From: Nitrosopumilaceae archaeon
Lineage (GTDB): Archaea; Thermoproteota; Nitrososphaeria; Nitrososphaerales; Nitrosopumilaceae
Direction: 5' to 3'
DNA: 64,000 nt
NCBI GenBank assembly: GCA_028279545.1
Contig: JANQNN010000047.1
Coordinates: 54,227-118,226, forward strand
In this document: one piece after another, positions 9,140 through 18,422 of the stretch
Position numbering within the stretch: position 1 is the stretch's first letter
Layout: every line of letters begins with the position of its first letter
Made by a program: the position numbers and the translations under genes
Notes under the pieces: generated by a model
What the model was told of the DNA's origin: nothing
Seen by the model: the letters and a program-made list of their open reading frames with translations, nothing else
Database searches by the model: none

Positions 9140-10251
9140 AGACTTTTTGCTAATTCTAATTTCTGTGGGAGATACTTGTCAGTAATATTGGTCAAACCAT
9201 ATTTGGAAAAGGCTTCAAGTTCAGCTTTTCTTTTTAATCGTAAAAATACTTCCAACTCTTTTTTCCAAATCCCATCCAAATATCTAGGATCTTTTTGTAA
9301 ATCATAACATCTCTTAATGTCTGATTCTGTCATAGGAATTGTAGGAAGTTTATACTTTTCAATATCTGTGGCCCAAACACCAACCCATTTTGCATCAGGA
9401 ACAGTTAATTCTCTAAGATGAGCTGCATTTGCCGAACCGGATTTAATTACCATTGCAATGTGTTCTCCATAAACATCTCCATCTGTCAAAATAATAACTG
9501 GTAATTTCATTTCATCATGTAATCTCTTAAGAAGAGTTCTAGTGGAACGTGGAGCTTGTCCTCCGGTGTTGATTATAATTGATTTGAATTTCTTATCAAT
9601 TTGTTCTTCTACAAATCTTGTAAATAATCCACCCTTTTCAATAGCAATTACAATCTCAGCAGATGTATCAACCAGCTCTGCAGTAGTTAAACTTGGTCCA
9701 ATTGAATATCCATCTGGATGGTTTGATAAGTTCATTTTTTTCCCTTCATAGCCCGGAATAGTATACTCTATATTCAAATCACCAAAAATTGAACTTCTCT
9801 CTTCGGGAAATATATGAAAATCTTCTCTTGGTCTTGAAGTTACTGCCTCTAAATCTACAATAATATTGTCAGATTCAGCTTGATCCTCAAAATCAATTGC
9901 AAAAGCTTGAGACGAGTAATAAATATCTCGTAAAGTGGAGGATTTTTTTTCATTTGTTAATCGGTTTGCAAAAAAGGCAAGCCACATCAATTGAGTAAAG
10001 GATCTTAACTGGGAGGTGTTCTTGGAACTTCTAAGAGCTGTGGAGTTTCCTAAAATGTATTGACGGAGTTTTTTGTCATAAACAATATTACTCACAGATC
10101 TGCTAGGAATAGAAAATTTTGGAAATTGGCCAGAATTAAGGTCATCATAGATTTTAGCCCCATGGTTTTTTAGCATTTCAAGAATGGTTTTTTGTTTTTC
10201 TTGAGCCTTTTTGCTCAATGCCTTTGCCTTTTTATCAGATTTTTTACTCAT
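9136..10251 (-). CDS. top6A: DNA topoisomerase VI subunit A
   Basis: This is the DNA-cutting subunit of the type IIB topoisomerase, related to Spo11 (371 aa, normal length). The 5Y-CAP catalytic Tyr lies in LRDIYY (Y111/Y112), and the TOPRIM domain shows the acidic EKGGLF segment and the metal site TDGDVYGE. A basic Lys-rich N-terminus precedes the domain. It overlaps the end of top6B by 8 nt, so the subunits are coupled in an A2B2 enzyme that relaxes and decatenates DNA. Confidence 0.95.
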   Translation of the reverse strand: MSKKSDKKAKALSKKAQEKQKTILEMLKNHGAKIYDDLNSGQFPKFSIPSRSVSNIVYDKKLRQYILGNSTALRSSKNTSQLRSFTQLMWLAFFANRLTNEKKSSTLRDIYYSSQAFAIDFEDQAESDNIIVDLEAVTSRPREDFHIFPEERSSIFGDLNIEYTIPGYEGKKMNLSNHPDGYSIGPSLTTAELVDTSAEIVIAIEKGGLFTRFVEEQIDKKFKSIIINTGGQAPRSTRTLLKRLHDEMKLPVIILTDGDVYGEHIAMVIKSGSANAAHLRELTVPDAKWVGVWATDIEKYKLPTIPMTESDIKRCYDLQKDPRYLDGIWKKELEVFLRLKRKAELEAFSKYGLTNITDKYLPQKLELAKSL

Positions 10252-12082
10252 TTTCTATTGGTTTTTCCTCTTGTAATATTTTTTGGAAGTTGGGTTCTTT
10301 TTTCTTTCCTGCAAGTTCGGTACAAAACTGAGATATTAAGGGAATGTATTTTGCATAAAGATTGGCTCTCTTTTTTGCTGCTTCAGCTTGACCTCTTTTA
10401 TTCATGAAAACAGATAGCTTTCTTGCCATAAACTGGATGGCTAATTTCAATTCTCTTTCAATTTCTTGTCTGTCTGCAACATTCTCCTTTCCTGCTGTTT
10501 TGTAAGGTATTCTAGTTGAACAAATATGAGATACAATTACTAGAGGAGGATCTCCTTTTGCTTTGTATCTACTCCAATCAATATCATTAATAACTTTCAA
10601 AACCACATCACTTCCTTCATCATAGAGTAATGGAATTCGATTAGCAAACCGGTAAACTTTGATCCCTCGTGTTGAAATTTCCCCACCGTACGCTATTCCC
10701 ATTTCTACAATGAAAGGAAATCCTGAATATGCTGAGGGAGCTCGTTGAATTACTGTTAAAAAATCTGGGTCGAAAAATTTTCTCATTCCTTTTTCAAGTG
10801 GTTCTGCCCCCAAGGGAGCTAGGCAACTTGAGTCTGGACCCATAAATTCATCAAATTTTTGTAAAGAATTACTCAAATGAGCAAGTTCTTGGTTTGTCAT
10901 TGTACCAAGTCGTCGTTCTGGCTTAAAACCTGCAAATTTTGCAAATTTTACAGCAGTGGTTGGCCCAACTCTTTGAAATTTTTTTGTAAGAAATGCAGTT
11001 AAAGTTTCTCCTTGAACAGTATTTGTTAATTGTCTGTAGTAAGGACTTTCAGGATCAAGTTCCACAGTTTTTGATGTAGAGTCTCCAAAATCCCAATAGG
11101 ATAACGTATTATTTGGAACATCTAAATCTTCAATTCTAATTTTATTTAATTTTTCAAAATCCATTTTAAGAAAAGACATTAAAGAAATTACAACCCGAAC
11201 TTGTCTTGATAGAGTCTTCCAACGTTTTTTGGCTTTGTCCATTATCGCAGTAAAGCTAAAATTCTTTTTTGATAGACCTAAATCTTTCCTAACTTTTTCA
11301 ATCATTGCATCATCTATTGTAGGAATTTCAAATTGAGAGTCGACAATCATCCTCCTAATTGTTTCAACATCCGTTCCATAAGGATGAGGTCGAATAATTG
11401 TGGGAGGTTTTGGCATGGTTTTTATCATTCTTGAATAATGAAATTTTTCTCCTTTAGGATCATCAAATGTAATTGAAGCATAAGGTGTAATTAGAGATGT
11501 TTGATATACATAATCCCGAATTTTGGAGCCTGCCTTAGAATAATCCCCTTCAAGGCAAATACTTACAGTGAGGCCTTTTTTTGAAACTTCTTTATTCTTG
11601 TGTTTTAAGATAACCGGTTTGTTTTTTTGAATATCTAACAATAATTCAAAAATTTCCATTATTTGACCGTCAGTTGAACTTTTAACTACAACTGGTTTAT
11701 TGGTGGTAATTTGCCCATACAAAATTGCCATTGTTGCGCCTAGGCCAAACATTCCTCTTGCTTGTTTCAATCCAAATTTAGAACCATATAGAACCGTTCC
11801 AAATGCTAAAGGAACATGTTTTGATTCAATTCCAGGCCCATTATCTTTAACGGTCAAAATATACGGCTTTGGGTCTGGTTTTTCCGGATCTACTGCCTTA
11901 ATTGATAAGTGAATATCAGGGAAAATCCCCTTTTGGTCACATGCATCCAAACCATTTTCCACAAACTCTCTTACTGCTGTATACAATGATCTTGAAGGGT
12001 TACTGAATCCAGCAAGGTCTCTATTTCTATAAAAGAACTCACTTGGAGAAATTTGATTAAATTTTTCTTTAATCGAAGCCAT
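10244..12082 (-). CDS. top6B: DNA topoisomerase VI subunit B
   Basis: The 612-residue ATPase subunit of topoisomerase VI. GHKL motifs are visible: N-box EFVENGLDAC near residue 38, DNGPGI near 89 and the lid GMFGLGATMA near 110. The helix-2-turn-helix and transducer regions follow in the usual order (PHPYGTDVETI, then SRIPYKTAGKE-like strand before the C-terminal helices). It overlaps the upstream KH gene by 14 nt and the downstream top6A by 8 nt. Confidence 0.95.
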   Translation of the reverse strand: MASIKEKFNQISPSEFFYRNRDLAGFSNPSRSLYTAVREFVENGLDACDQKGIFPDIHLSIKAVDPEKPDPKPYILTVKDNGPGIESKHVPLAFGTVLYGSKFGLKQARGMFGLGATMAILYGQITTNKPVVVKSSTDGQIMEIFELLLDIQKNKPVILKHKNKEVSKKGLTVSICLEGDYSKAGSKIRDYVYQTSLITPYASITFDDPKGEKFHYSRMIKTMPKPPTIIRPHPYGTDVETIRRMIVDSQFEIPTIDDAMIEKVRKDLGLSKKNFSFTAIMDKAKKRWKTLSRQVRVVISLMSFLKMDFEKLNKIRIEDLDVPNNTLSYWDFGDSTSKTVELDPESPYYRQLTNTVQGETLTAFLTKKFQRVGPTTAVKFAKFAGFKPERRLGTMTNQELAHLSNSLQKFDEFMGPDSSCLAPLGAEPLEKGMRKFFDPDFLTVIQRAPSAYSGFPFIVEMGIAYGGEISTRGIKVYRFANRIPLLYDEGSDVVLKVINDIDWSRYKAKGDPPLVIVSHICSTRIPYKTAGKENVADRQEIERELKLAIQFMARKLSVFMNKRGQAEAAKKRANLYAKYIPLISQFCTELAGKKKEPNFQKILQEEKPIENE

Positions 12083-12641
12083 TTTGATCTTCCCATAATT
12101 TCATTTTTTCTTGTTTTCCTCTCCTGTTAGCGGTTTCCAGTTTATTGTATACTGCTCCATGCATACTTCCACTAGAAATTGAAGCAACTGCATCAATGGC
12201 TTGTCTTAATTTTTTTGGGTTTCCAATAATTGAAACTGTCTTTCCATAAACTGAGATTTGTGTTCCCGTTAAATTTTCCATGTTTCTTCTAGCCTTACCG
12301 CCCTCTCCAATAAGTCTCCCTTTAATTCTTTCAATATTTGCGCTTGATTTTCCTGCAAATTCCTTCAAATTAATAACATGAAGTGAGTTTTCCCCATTAA
12401 TCAAAGTCATTGCTTTTTCAGGTGAAAAACCTCTTCCAATAGCAATAATAATTTCCATAGCTTTGAATGGTTCAACTCTATCCAAATCCTCCTCCGATTT
12501 GATAATTACCTCTCCTGTTGTACCATCAATATTCAGTGTTACAAAACAATTCTGTTCAATTTTTGATTTAACGCTTCCTGACTTTCCAATTAAAACAGCT
12601 ATTCTGTCATTTGGTATTCTGATTAATTTTTCAAATATCAT
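12069..12641 (-). CDS. Dim2/Pno1-like KH-domain RNA-binding protein
   Basis: The 190-residue protein carries two KH modules: an N-terminal one with the GxxG loop LIGKSGS (about residue 18) and a second with RLIGEGGKARRNMENLTG (about residue 108), the hallmark of archaeal Krr1/Dim2 (Pno1) proteins. Those proteins bind pre-rRNA or 16S rRNA in small-subunit maturation. It overlaps RIO1 upstream by 4 nt (ATGA), which fits RIO1 and Dim2 acting together on the small subunit. Confidence 0.88.
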   Translation of the reverse strand: MIFEKLIRIPNDRIAVLIGKSGSVKSKIEQNCFVTLNIDGTTGEVIIKSEEDLDRVEPFKAMEIIIAIGRGFSPEKAMTLINGENSLHVINLKEFAGKSSANIERIKGRLIGEGGKARRNMENLTGTQISVYGKTVSIIGNPKKLRQAIDAVASISSGSMHGAVYNKLETANRRGKQEKMKLWEDQNGFD

Positions 12642-13417
12642 GATATTATCTCTCTTAGTATTTGTTCTGGATCTTTAACTGTAATTCCTCGTTTAGAAAA
12701 GAACTTTGTTATGTTATTAATATCTCTTTTAAGAAATTCTACGGTATTTGGATGTTTAAGATCCACAGCAGAACCAAGATCAAAGAGAACTAAACCTTTC
12801 TCAGTTTTGAAAATATTGTATTCCGAAAAATCTCCATGAACTAATTTTGCTTTTGAATATAGGTTTTTAATTAATGAAATTGACTCAAGGTAATCGTTTT
12901 CATCTACTTCTGATTCTAATAAAATTTTACAAGGAGACCCATTTTTACCCACAAATTCCATTGCAAGGATGTTTCTCGAAACATGAATAGGTTTTGGTAC
13001 AGGAATTCCAGAGTCAAAACATCTTAAAAGGTTTTTAAATTCTTTTTTTGCCCATAGGAAAACTAAGTTTTGAGTTCCTTTTTTTAACTTTAAAAATCTG
13101 GGATCCCCCAAAATATAGGCTTCTCGTTTTTTAAAATTTGAAGTACTAACCAAGTAAATTTTCAATGCGACATTAACATTATTATCATCAACAGCCCAAA
13201 ACACCACAGACTCTTTTCCTGCACTAACCGAACCATTAACGTATGCAATAATATGATCTGTAATTAATTTGTAAAGAGCCATAACTGTAGGTTTATCTAA
13301 AACTTCGTTTACAACTTTACCTTTCTTGAAACCATTTTTAAGTTGTTTTTTTCTGTTATTAGAAAATAACTTTTCATCCAGTTTAGATTCTAATTTTCTG
13401 CTAATATCATCTGACAA
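12638..13417 (-). CDS. rio1: RIO1-type serine protein kinase
   Basis: The product (259 aa) shows the RIO1 ATP-binding loop (NGSVSAGKESVVFWA, near residue 60), the catalytic segment VHGDFSEYNIF and the metal-binding LFDLGSAVD. RIO1 kinases act in late maturation of the small ribosomal subunit. It heads a leftward run with the KH protein and both topoisomerase VI subunits, joined by a 4-nt overlap. An AT-rich gap of 100 nt upstream may hold its promoter. Confidence 0.92.
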   Translation of the reverse strand: MSDDISRKLESKLDEKLFSNNRKKQLKNGFKKGKVVNEVLDKPTVMALYKLITDHIIAYVNGSVSAGKESVVFWAVDDNNVNVALKIYLVSTSNFKKREAYILGDPRFLKLKKGTQNLVFLWAKKEFKNLLRCFDSGIPVPKPIHVSRNILAMEFVGKNGSPCKILLESEVDENDYLESISLIKNLYSKAKLVHGDFSEYNIFKTEKGLVLFDLGSAVDLKHPNTVEFLKRDINNITKFFSKRGITVKDPEQILREIIS

Positions 13418-13517
13418 TAATTAACTTTATTTTTACTAGATAAAATGGATTTCTTTTTTTATAAATTATAATTTATGATAATTTTCAACTACAAAATTAA
13501 ATAAAATAATTTTTTAA

Positions 13518-13814
13518 TTACATTTTGAAAACAATTAGGAAAGGAACTTTTCCCAAAATTTTAACACCATTTTCTGCACCTACCCCTAATTCAATTGAAA
13601 GTGATACAATGTTTTTTCCAACCATATTGATTATTGAAGCTTTTTTAATTAGTGTTTTAGCTTCATCATAATCAATTACTCTTTCACCGTAAAAATTTTT
13701 ACTAATGTTCATTGTTAAATCATCTTGGATAATATCTTTTCCCAAAACATCCAAATCACAAATATTTAACATTAGATTTTTTTGGTAATCAGTAATTCTT
13801 GCTGAAAATTGCAT
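13518..13814 (-). CDS. DUF424 family protein
   Basis: A 98-residue protein with the DUF424 look as I recall it: an N-terminal beta strand with LNICDLDVLGKDI, then FYGERVIDYDEAKTLIKKASIINMVG and the ending SIELGV. In archaea the family is usually found beside aIF2-beta, as here, where its start overlaps the aIF2-beta stop by one base. The function is unknown; a link to translation comes only from context. Confidence 0.8.
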   Translation of the reverse strand: MQFSARITDYQKNLMLNICDLDVLGKDIIQDDLTMNISKNFYGERVIDYDEAKTLIKKASIINMVGKNIVSLSIELGVGAENGVKILGKVPFLIVFKM

Positions 13815-14242
13815 TAGGCGTATTTACCCTTTAAAGTTGATTTTGCTCCACATGCCTCACAAATTAAAAATGAAATTCTATTTTCTTTAATTATTTTTGT
13901 ATCAGGACTTTTACATGTTGGGCATTCCAAATAATCTTTTACGTAAATTTGGAAGAGACGTGTAAAATCTTCAGGTGCTCGTTTTCCCACAAACATTGCT
14001 TTGTCGCCTAATCTTTCAGCTGGAACAGCAAATTCCTTCGAGAGGTATTGAAGAACCTTATCTGGGTCTCTTCTCAGAACTTTGGGAAAGTCTGAAAAAT
14101 TTCGAAGGTATGTTTTTTGGCCTTCCCACATTACATCGACAATTGGTAATTCAAATCTAGCAGAAGTTTCTTTTTTTACGTCACCCATTTTGTCTTGGAT
14201 TCTTTTTAGAAGCGTCTCGTATTCTGTTTTTTTCATATACAT
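13814..14242 (-). CDS. eif2b: Translation initiation factor aIF2 subunit beta
   Basis: The 142-residue protein has the aIF2-beta core (TYLRNFSDFPKVLRRDPDKVLQYL, near residues 45-68) and a C-terminal four-Cys zinc ribbon (CPTC ... CEAC). The beta subunit supports the aIF2 heterotrimer that delivers initiator tRNA. Length is normal for archaea. It is followed without a gap by the DUF424 gene. The start could be the ATG at 14242 or the Met two codons later. Confidence 0.95.
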   Translation of the reverse strand: MYMKKTEYETLLKRIQDKMGDVKKETSARFELPIVDVMWEGQKTYLRNFSDFPKVLRRDPDKVLQYLSKEFAVPAERLGDKAMFVGKRAPEDFTRLFQIYVKDYLECPTCKSPDTKIIKENRISFLICEACGAKSTLKGKYA

Positions 14243-14302
14243 TGCCTAAACGCTTAACCCTATATTGGTTTTTGAAAAAGAGAAATCCTGTGGATTTTTT
14301 TC

Positions 14303-14449
14303 TTAGTCCATTTTTCCTATACGGAAAACATTAGTTCCACATTTTGGACAGGTTCCTTTTACTGCAGGGCGTCCATTTTTTAATGTAGTTTCCTTAGGAT
14401 CTTTTATGTCCGTTTTAGCTCTACATTTTACACAATATGCTTGTACCAT
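14303..14449 (-). CDS. Small zinc-ribbon protein (DUF5679-like)
   Basis: A 48-residue ORF beginning MVQAYCVKCRAK with a central NGRPAVKGTCPKCGTNVFRIG. The two CxxC pairs and the K/R-rich middle match the small DUF5679 zinc-ribbon proteins as I remember them. It lies 60 nt upstream of aIF2-beta on the same strand. Nucleic-acid binding is likely for such a fold, but no partner can be named. Confidence 0.8.
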   Translation of the reverse strand: MVQAYCVKCRAKTDIKDPKETTLKNGRPAVKGTCPKCGTNVFRIGKMD

Positions 14450-14698
14450 TATAAAAAAAGTCCAACCTTGTTCTATTTAGGAAGAGGCTGTGAACATTAT
14501 TTTACCACACACTAGATACGTGTAAATTTTTCAAGGGCCAAAGGGCATTAGTTATAAAAAAATTAAATAAAAATGGAAAAATCGACGTTTTTTTGTTTAG
14601 AATTAAATAACTCTGAATTTTTTCTATGTTTTTTAATATCAAATTCAATATTTTAAAGGATTATCAGTTATAAACTCCCAAATTGTAAAGTTTTCAAA

Positions 14699-15196
14699 AT
14701 GGCATCAAAAAAAGGAATAATTGTCACAATTGTAATTTTGGTGGCAATTACTGCAGGCAGCTTTCTTTTATGGATGGTTCCTCAGGAAAATCCAAATTCA
14801 ATGATAACATCAGACCATGAAAATTACTTGAATGGAGTAAAAGAAATCCACTCTATGTTGGATCAAACAATTGAAAAAGAATTTCAAAATTTGAAAGATG
14901 GGGCAATTACCCCTGAAGAATATCTTCAAGTTGCCGATGTCACATCATCACAAATAACATCTCAAATAACGGAATTTGTAACTTCTAATCCACCCACTGA
15001 ATGGCAAGATAGTTACATTCAGTATATGGATTCTTTGAGAAGTTTTAATTCGTATGTTACTGAAACTAAAGTTTATGCAAATTTGATAAAAGAAGGAAAT
15101 ACTGAGAAATTAGAAGATACAGATAAAAAAATACAATCACTCAAAAATGAATCAATAAAATATATTGAATTATCTGATAATTCTAGGCCAATTTAG
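14699..15196 (+). CDS. Membrane-anchored hypothetical protein
   Basis: The 165-residue product has one N-terminal membrane helix (about residues 6-26, IIVTIVILVAITAGSFLLWM) and then a mainly helical, charged domain facing outward by the usual rule. Pro-containing turns separate helices of about 25 residues. No conserved motif is recognised. The gene stands alone, with 249 nt upstream free of genes. Confidence 0.55.
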   Translation: MASKKGIIVTIVILVAITAGSFLLWMVPQENPNSMITSDHENYLNGVKEIHSMLDQTIEKEFQNLKDGAITPEEYLQVADVTSSQITSQITEFVTSNPPTEWQDSYIQYMDSLRSFNSYVTETKVYANLIKEGNTEKLEDTDKKIQSLKNESIKYIELSDNSRPI

Positions 15197-15267
15197 CCTC
15201 AAATCCAAAAAATAATAATTTATTTTGGTGGAAATCGTTAAAAAGCAATTTTGTAATAATAAGAGGA

Positions 15268-16413
15268 TTGTCTCAAAATTCCAATAAAGTGGAGAAGGAT
15301 GTGAGTGCCTCAACGTCAAATAAACTCCTAGTAATTTGTGTAGATAGAGACAATGACGTTGGAGATAAAACAGGAATAGCCACTCCTGTAATTGGTCGTG
15401 ATGGTTGTATTGAAGCCGCACAGAGACTGGCCTTAGAAGATCCTGAAGATGCAGATTCAAATTCTATTTTTGCAGCCATTAAAACGTATGAGGATTTAAT
15501 CAGTAAGGGCTACCAAGCCGAAGTAATAATTGTGACAGGAGTTCAAAGCAGAGGAGTTCATGCGGACGAGAAAATTCTCGAGGAGACAAAGAAAGCTTTA
15601 GAAAAATTTTCTGCAAATGGGGCAGTAATAGTTTCAGATGGCGAAGACGACGAAAGTGTTGTGCCTGTAATTCAAAATATTCTACCAGTTGTATCCGTTC
15701 AACGAGTAATAATGAAGGTTAGTAGAAGTGTCGAGTATTCTTATGCAGTTTTTGGAAAATACCTAAAGATGATTGCTTATGATACAAAATATTCAAAATT
15801 CTTTTTAGGGGTTCCGGGAATCCTTTTGTTAATTGGCGGAATTGCCACTGTAGTTGGTTATACGGCTGAAATTACTGCAGTGTTGGTTAGCATTTTAGGT
15901 GGAGCTTTCTTGGTACGGGCTTTTGATATTGATAAAGCTTGGTCCAACTGGGCAAAACCGACACCAATGGGTTTTATTCGTATTTTTACAATGGTTACTG
16001 GAATCTTAATTATATTATCTTCAATCCCAGCTGGAATTAATTCAATTGACATAAAGGTTTTAGAATCAGAAACTGAGATACTTTCTATTTTAACAAATAA
16101 AATAATAATTGGTCAGTTTATTTCTGGAGCGTTACCAATTTTGTGGATTGGTTTGGGAGCAATTTTTGCAGGGATGCTACTTAGTAATTGGATTGGAGGA
16201 ATTCCAAGACAAATAAGTGATATTTTACGAATTGTTGTTTTGGTGTCCCTATTCCCAACAATTTATCAATTTACAAAAATTATGATAAATGATGAAAGTT
16301 CCTTTACTTTAATTCCTCCTTTGCTTGGTGGGTTGGCTGCAACATTGATTACCGCTACAATTCTTTTCAAAAAATACAGAAAACACAAAGATCAAGAAAT
16401 GATCTCTGATTAA
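15268..16413 (+). CDS. DUF373 family membrane protein
   Basis: Starts at a TTG at 15268. The N-terminal part has the DUF373 features I recall: VICVDRDNDVG near residue 23, a conserved GRDGCIEAAQRLALEDPEDAD stretch and the later VIVSDGEDDESVVPVI. After about residue 170 there are six to seven hydrophobic helices. The family is archaeal with unknown function; the soluble Asp-rich part suggests a metal- or nucleotide-binding domain, which is inference. Length (381 aa) is usual. Confidence 0.8.
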   Translation: MSQNSNKVEKDVSASTSNKLLVICVDRDNDVGDKTGIATPVIGRDGCIEAAQRLALEDPEDADSNSIFAAIKTYEDLISKGYQAEVIIVTGVQSRGVHADEKILEETKKALEKFSANGAVIVSDGEDDESVVPVIQNILPVVSVQRVIMKVSRSVEYSYAVFGKYLKMIAYDTKYSKFFLGVPGILLLIGGIATVVGYTAEITAVLVSILGGAFLVRAFDIDKAWSNWAKPTPMGFIRIFTMVTGILIILSSIPAGINSIDIKVLESETEILSILTNKIIIGQFISGALPILWIGLGAIFAGMLLSNWIGGIPRQISDILRIVVLVSLFPTIYQFTKIMINDESSFTLIPPLLGGLAATLITATILFKKYRKHKDQEMISD

Positions 16414-16596
16414 TTTTGAAAATTGCTCGTGTAGTTAGTATTCTAAAAAACACTGATATTTTCAATAATAATACCATTAGTGTGGGTGATTTAGATAAAT
16501 AAAATAAAAGATACCGTATTCCAATTATCTGGGTTATACAAAGTTTATACAAAAAAACTTGAAAATGACATTAAACAAGGAGATATCCCAAATCAT

Positions 16597-17286
16597 GTGG
16601 CACTAATTTTAGATGGAAATAGAAGATGGGCTAAAAGACACCTTACTATGTCCAAAGTTGGACATGGGAAGGGGGCCGATGCAGTAGAAAATTTATTGGA
16701 TTGGTGTGAGCAACTTGATATCAAGATTATAACTTTGTATGCACTTTCCGCAGAAAATCTAAATCGAAATGATGACGAATTAGATGATCTTTATGAATTA
16801 ATCAGATTAAGACTTCAAAAATTGTATGATGATCCAAGAATTCATAAAAATAAAATGAGAGTAAAAGGAATTGGTCGAATTGAACTGCTACCTAATTCCA
16901 TCAAAGAAATACTTCAAAAATTAGATGAGACAACAAAAGGTTATGATAATCATTTTCTCAACATTGCCTTAGCTTATGGAGGGCAATTTGAATTAGTTGA
17001 CGCTGTAAAAAAAATTGGAGAGAAAATAAAAGATGGAGAACTTAATGTTAACGATATTGATAAAAAAGAAATCGAATCAAATCTTTATACCTCATATCTT
17101 CCCCAATCATCGCCAGATATGATCCTAAGAACATCAGGTGAAAAAAGATTAAGTGGATTTTTAATGTGGCAAAGTGTGTATAGTGAATTAGTTTTTATGG
17201 ATATTTTTTGGCCAGAATTTAGAAAAATTGATTTAATGCGGGCCATAAGGACTTTTCAAAAAAGAAAAAGAAGACTAGGAAAATGA
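16597..17286 (+). CDS. uppS: cis-Prenyl (undecaprenyl-type) diphosphate synthase
   Basis: The protein elongates farnesyl or geranylgeranyl diphosphate with isopentenyl units in cis to make the lipid carrier for glycosylation. Visible motifs are LILDGNRRWAKR (Mg-binding Asp), TLYALSAENLNR, the LRTSGEKRLSGFLMWQSVYSEL signature region and a closing FQKRKRR. The only standard start is the GTG at 16597. The open frame continues upstream to 16495 and encodes a plausible family N-terminus (LSGLYKVYTKKL, then IPNH) with no ATG, GTG or TTG, so initiation may be non-standard. The stop overlaps the Nudix start (ATGA). Confidence 0.88.
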   Translation: MALILDGNRRWAKRHLTMSKVGHGKGADAVENLLDWCEQLDIKIITLYALSAENLNRNDDELDDLYELIRLRLQKLYDDPRIHKNKMRVKGIGRIELLPNSIKEILQKLDETTKGYDNHFLNIALAYGGQFELVDAVKKIGEKIKDGELNVNDIDKKEIESNLYTSYLPQSSPDMILRTSGEKRLSGFLMWQSVYSELVFMDIFWPEFRKIDLMRAIRTFQKRKRRLGK

Positions 17287-17708
17287 TTGAAGAAACATCT
17301 TCAGGCGTAGTACTGTTTAGAAAAGAAAGTGAAAAGATTTTGTTTCTTTTATTGCATTACCCTTCAGGTCATTGGGATTTTGTAAAAGGAAAAATTGAAG
17401 AGGGTGAATCCCCCCGAGAAACAGCTTTAAGAGAAACAGAAGAAGAAACCGGAATAAATGACGTAAAATTTTTAGATAATTTTGAAGAATGGATTCAATA
17501 TAATTTTCAATTTCAGGGAGAACTTATTCATAAAAAGGTAGTTTTTTTCCTTGGCGAGACTAAAACAAAGGATGTAAAAATTTCTCATGAACATCTCAAT
17601 TTTACTTGGATGGATTATGCCACAGCCATGGAAAAAACCACATTTAACAATGCAAAAACGGTATTGTCCAAATCGTATGCATTACTTTCTAAAACTCTTC
17701 AATTGTAA
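17283..17708 (+). CDS. Nudix hydrolase (Ap4A hydrolase-like)
   Basis: A 141-residue Nudix protein. The Nudix box is complete: GKIEEGESPRETALRETEEETG (G-x5-E-x7-REUXEEXGU), starting near residue 37. The N-terminal ETSSGVVLFR and the WDFVKGKIE context resemble archaeal and eukaryotic diadenosine tetraphosphate hydrolases (NUDT2-like); substrate choice is inference. The start overlaps uppS by 4 nt and the 3' end overlaps convergent pyrF by 27 nt. Confidence 0.88.
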   Translation: MIEETSSGVVLFRKESEKILFLLLHYPSGHWDFVKGKIEEGESPRETALRETEEETGINDVKFLDNFEEWIQYNFQFQGELIHKKVVFFLGETKTKDVKISHEHLNFTWMDYATAMEKTTFNNAKTVLSKSYALLSKTLQL

Positions 17709-18422
17709 GTCTTCTGCAACCTCACGTGGATTTTTAGAATTTAAAATGGTCCTTCCCACAATCAAGTAATCCGAACCTGCAGAAATAACCTCCTCTGCCT
17801 TTCCTCCTTGAGTTCCAACTCCTGGTGAAAAAATGCTCAATTTGTTTCCCGCTTTTTTATTACAATAAGAAATTATTTTAGGAAAGGTAGCTCCAACTAC
17901 AATTCCATCTACTTTGGCTTTTATGGCCCAATCCAAAAACAATTGGTAGAGTTGTTGTTTCTTTTTCATTTTAATTTCCATATCGTAAGACAGTTTTGCT
18001 TCAGGTGCACTCATATGACATAATGTAATTATCCCTTTTTCGTTTTTATGAGATAATCTTACTAGATTTTTTAAACTATCATACCCCATAATTGGATTAA
18101 CAATTATTGCATCAAATCCTAAATCCCATAGAGTTTCTGCAGTAATTTTATTTGTATTTCCAATATCATTCAATTTTATATCAGCAATAGTTTGTAACCC
18201 AAATTTATGAGAAGTTTTGTTTATTTTTTTTATTTGTGTTGAAGACAGTGGTAAAAGGAGATGAAAATTAAGCTTGATTGCACACAAAAATGGATGGAGG
18301 TTTTTTATGTTTTGAATTGTCCTTGTCTCTAAATTTTTTACTGAATGATCATAATCATTTGCAAGAATTACATAGCCTTTGGTCTTGGAAATTTTTGAAA
18401 TTCTAGTTTTGAAGGTGACCAT
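17682..18422 (-). CDS. pyrF: Orotidine 5'-phosphate decarboxylase
   Basis: The product (246 aa) catalyses the last step of UMP synthesis. The catalytic D-x-K-x-x-D array is visible in ADIKLNDIGNT (near residue 88), with the N-terminal VILANDYD strand and the phosphate-gripping VGRTI near the end (SDYLIVGRTIL). It overlaps the upstream unknown gene by 20 nt, suggesting coupling. At 246 aa it fits the archaeal form. Confidence 0.92.
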   Translation of the reverse strand: MVTFKTRISKISKTKGYVILANDYDHSVKNLETRTIQNIKNLHPFLCAIKLNFHLLLPLSSTQIKKINKTSHKFGLQTIADIKLNDIGNTNKITAETLWDLGFDAIIVNPIMGYDSLKNLVRLSHKNEKGIITLCHMSAPEAKLSYDMEIKMKKKQQLYQLFLDWAIKAKVDGIVVGATFPKIISYCNKKAGNKLSIFSPGVGTQGGKAEEVISAGSDYLIVGRTILNSKNPREVAEDLQLKSFRK

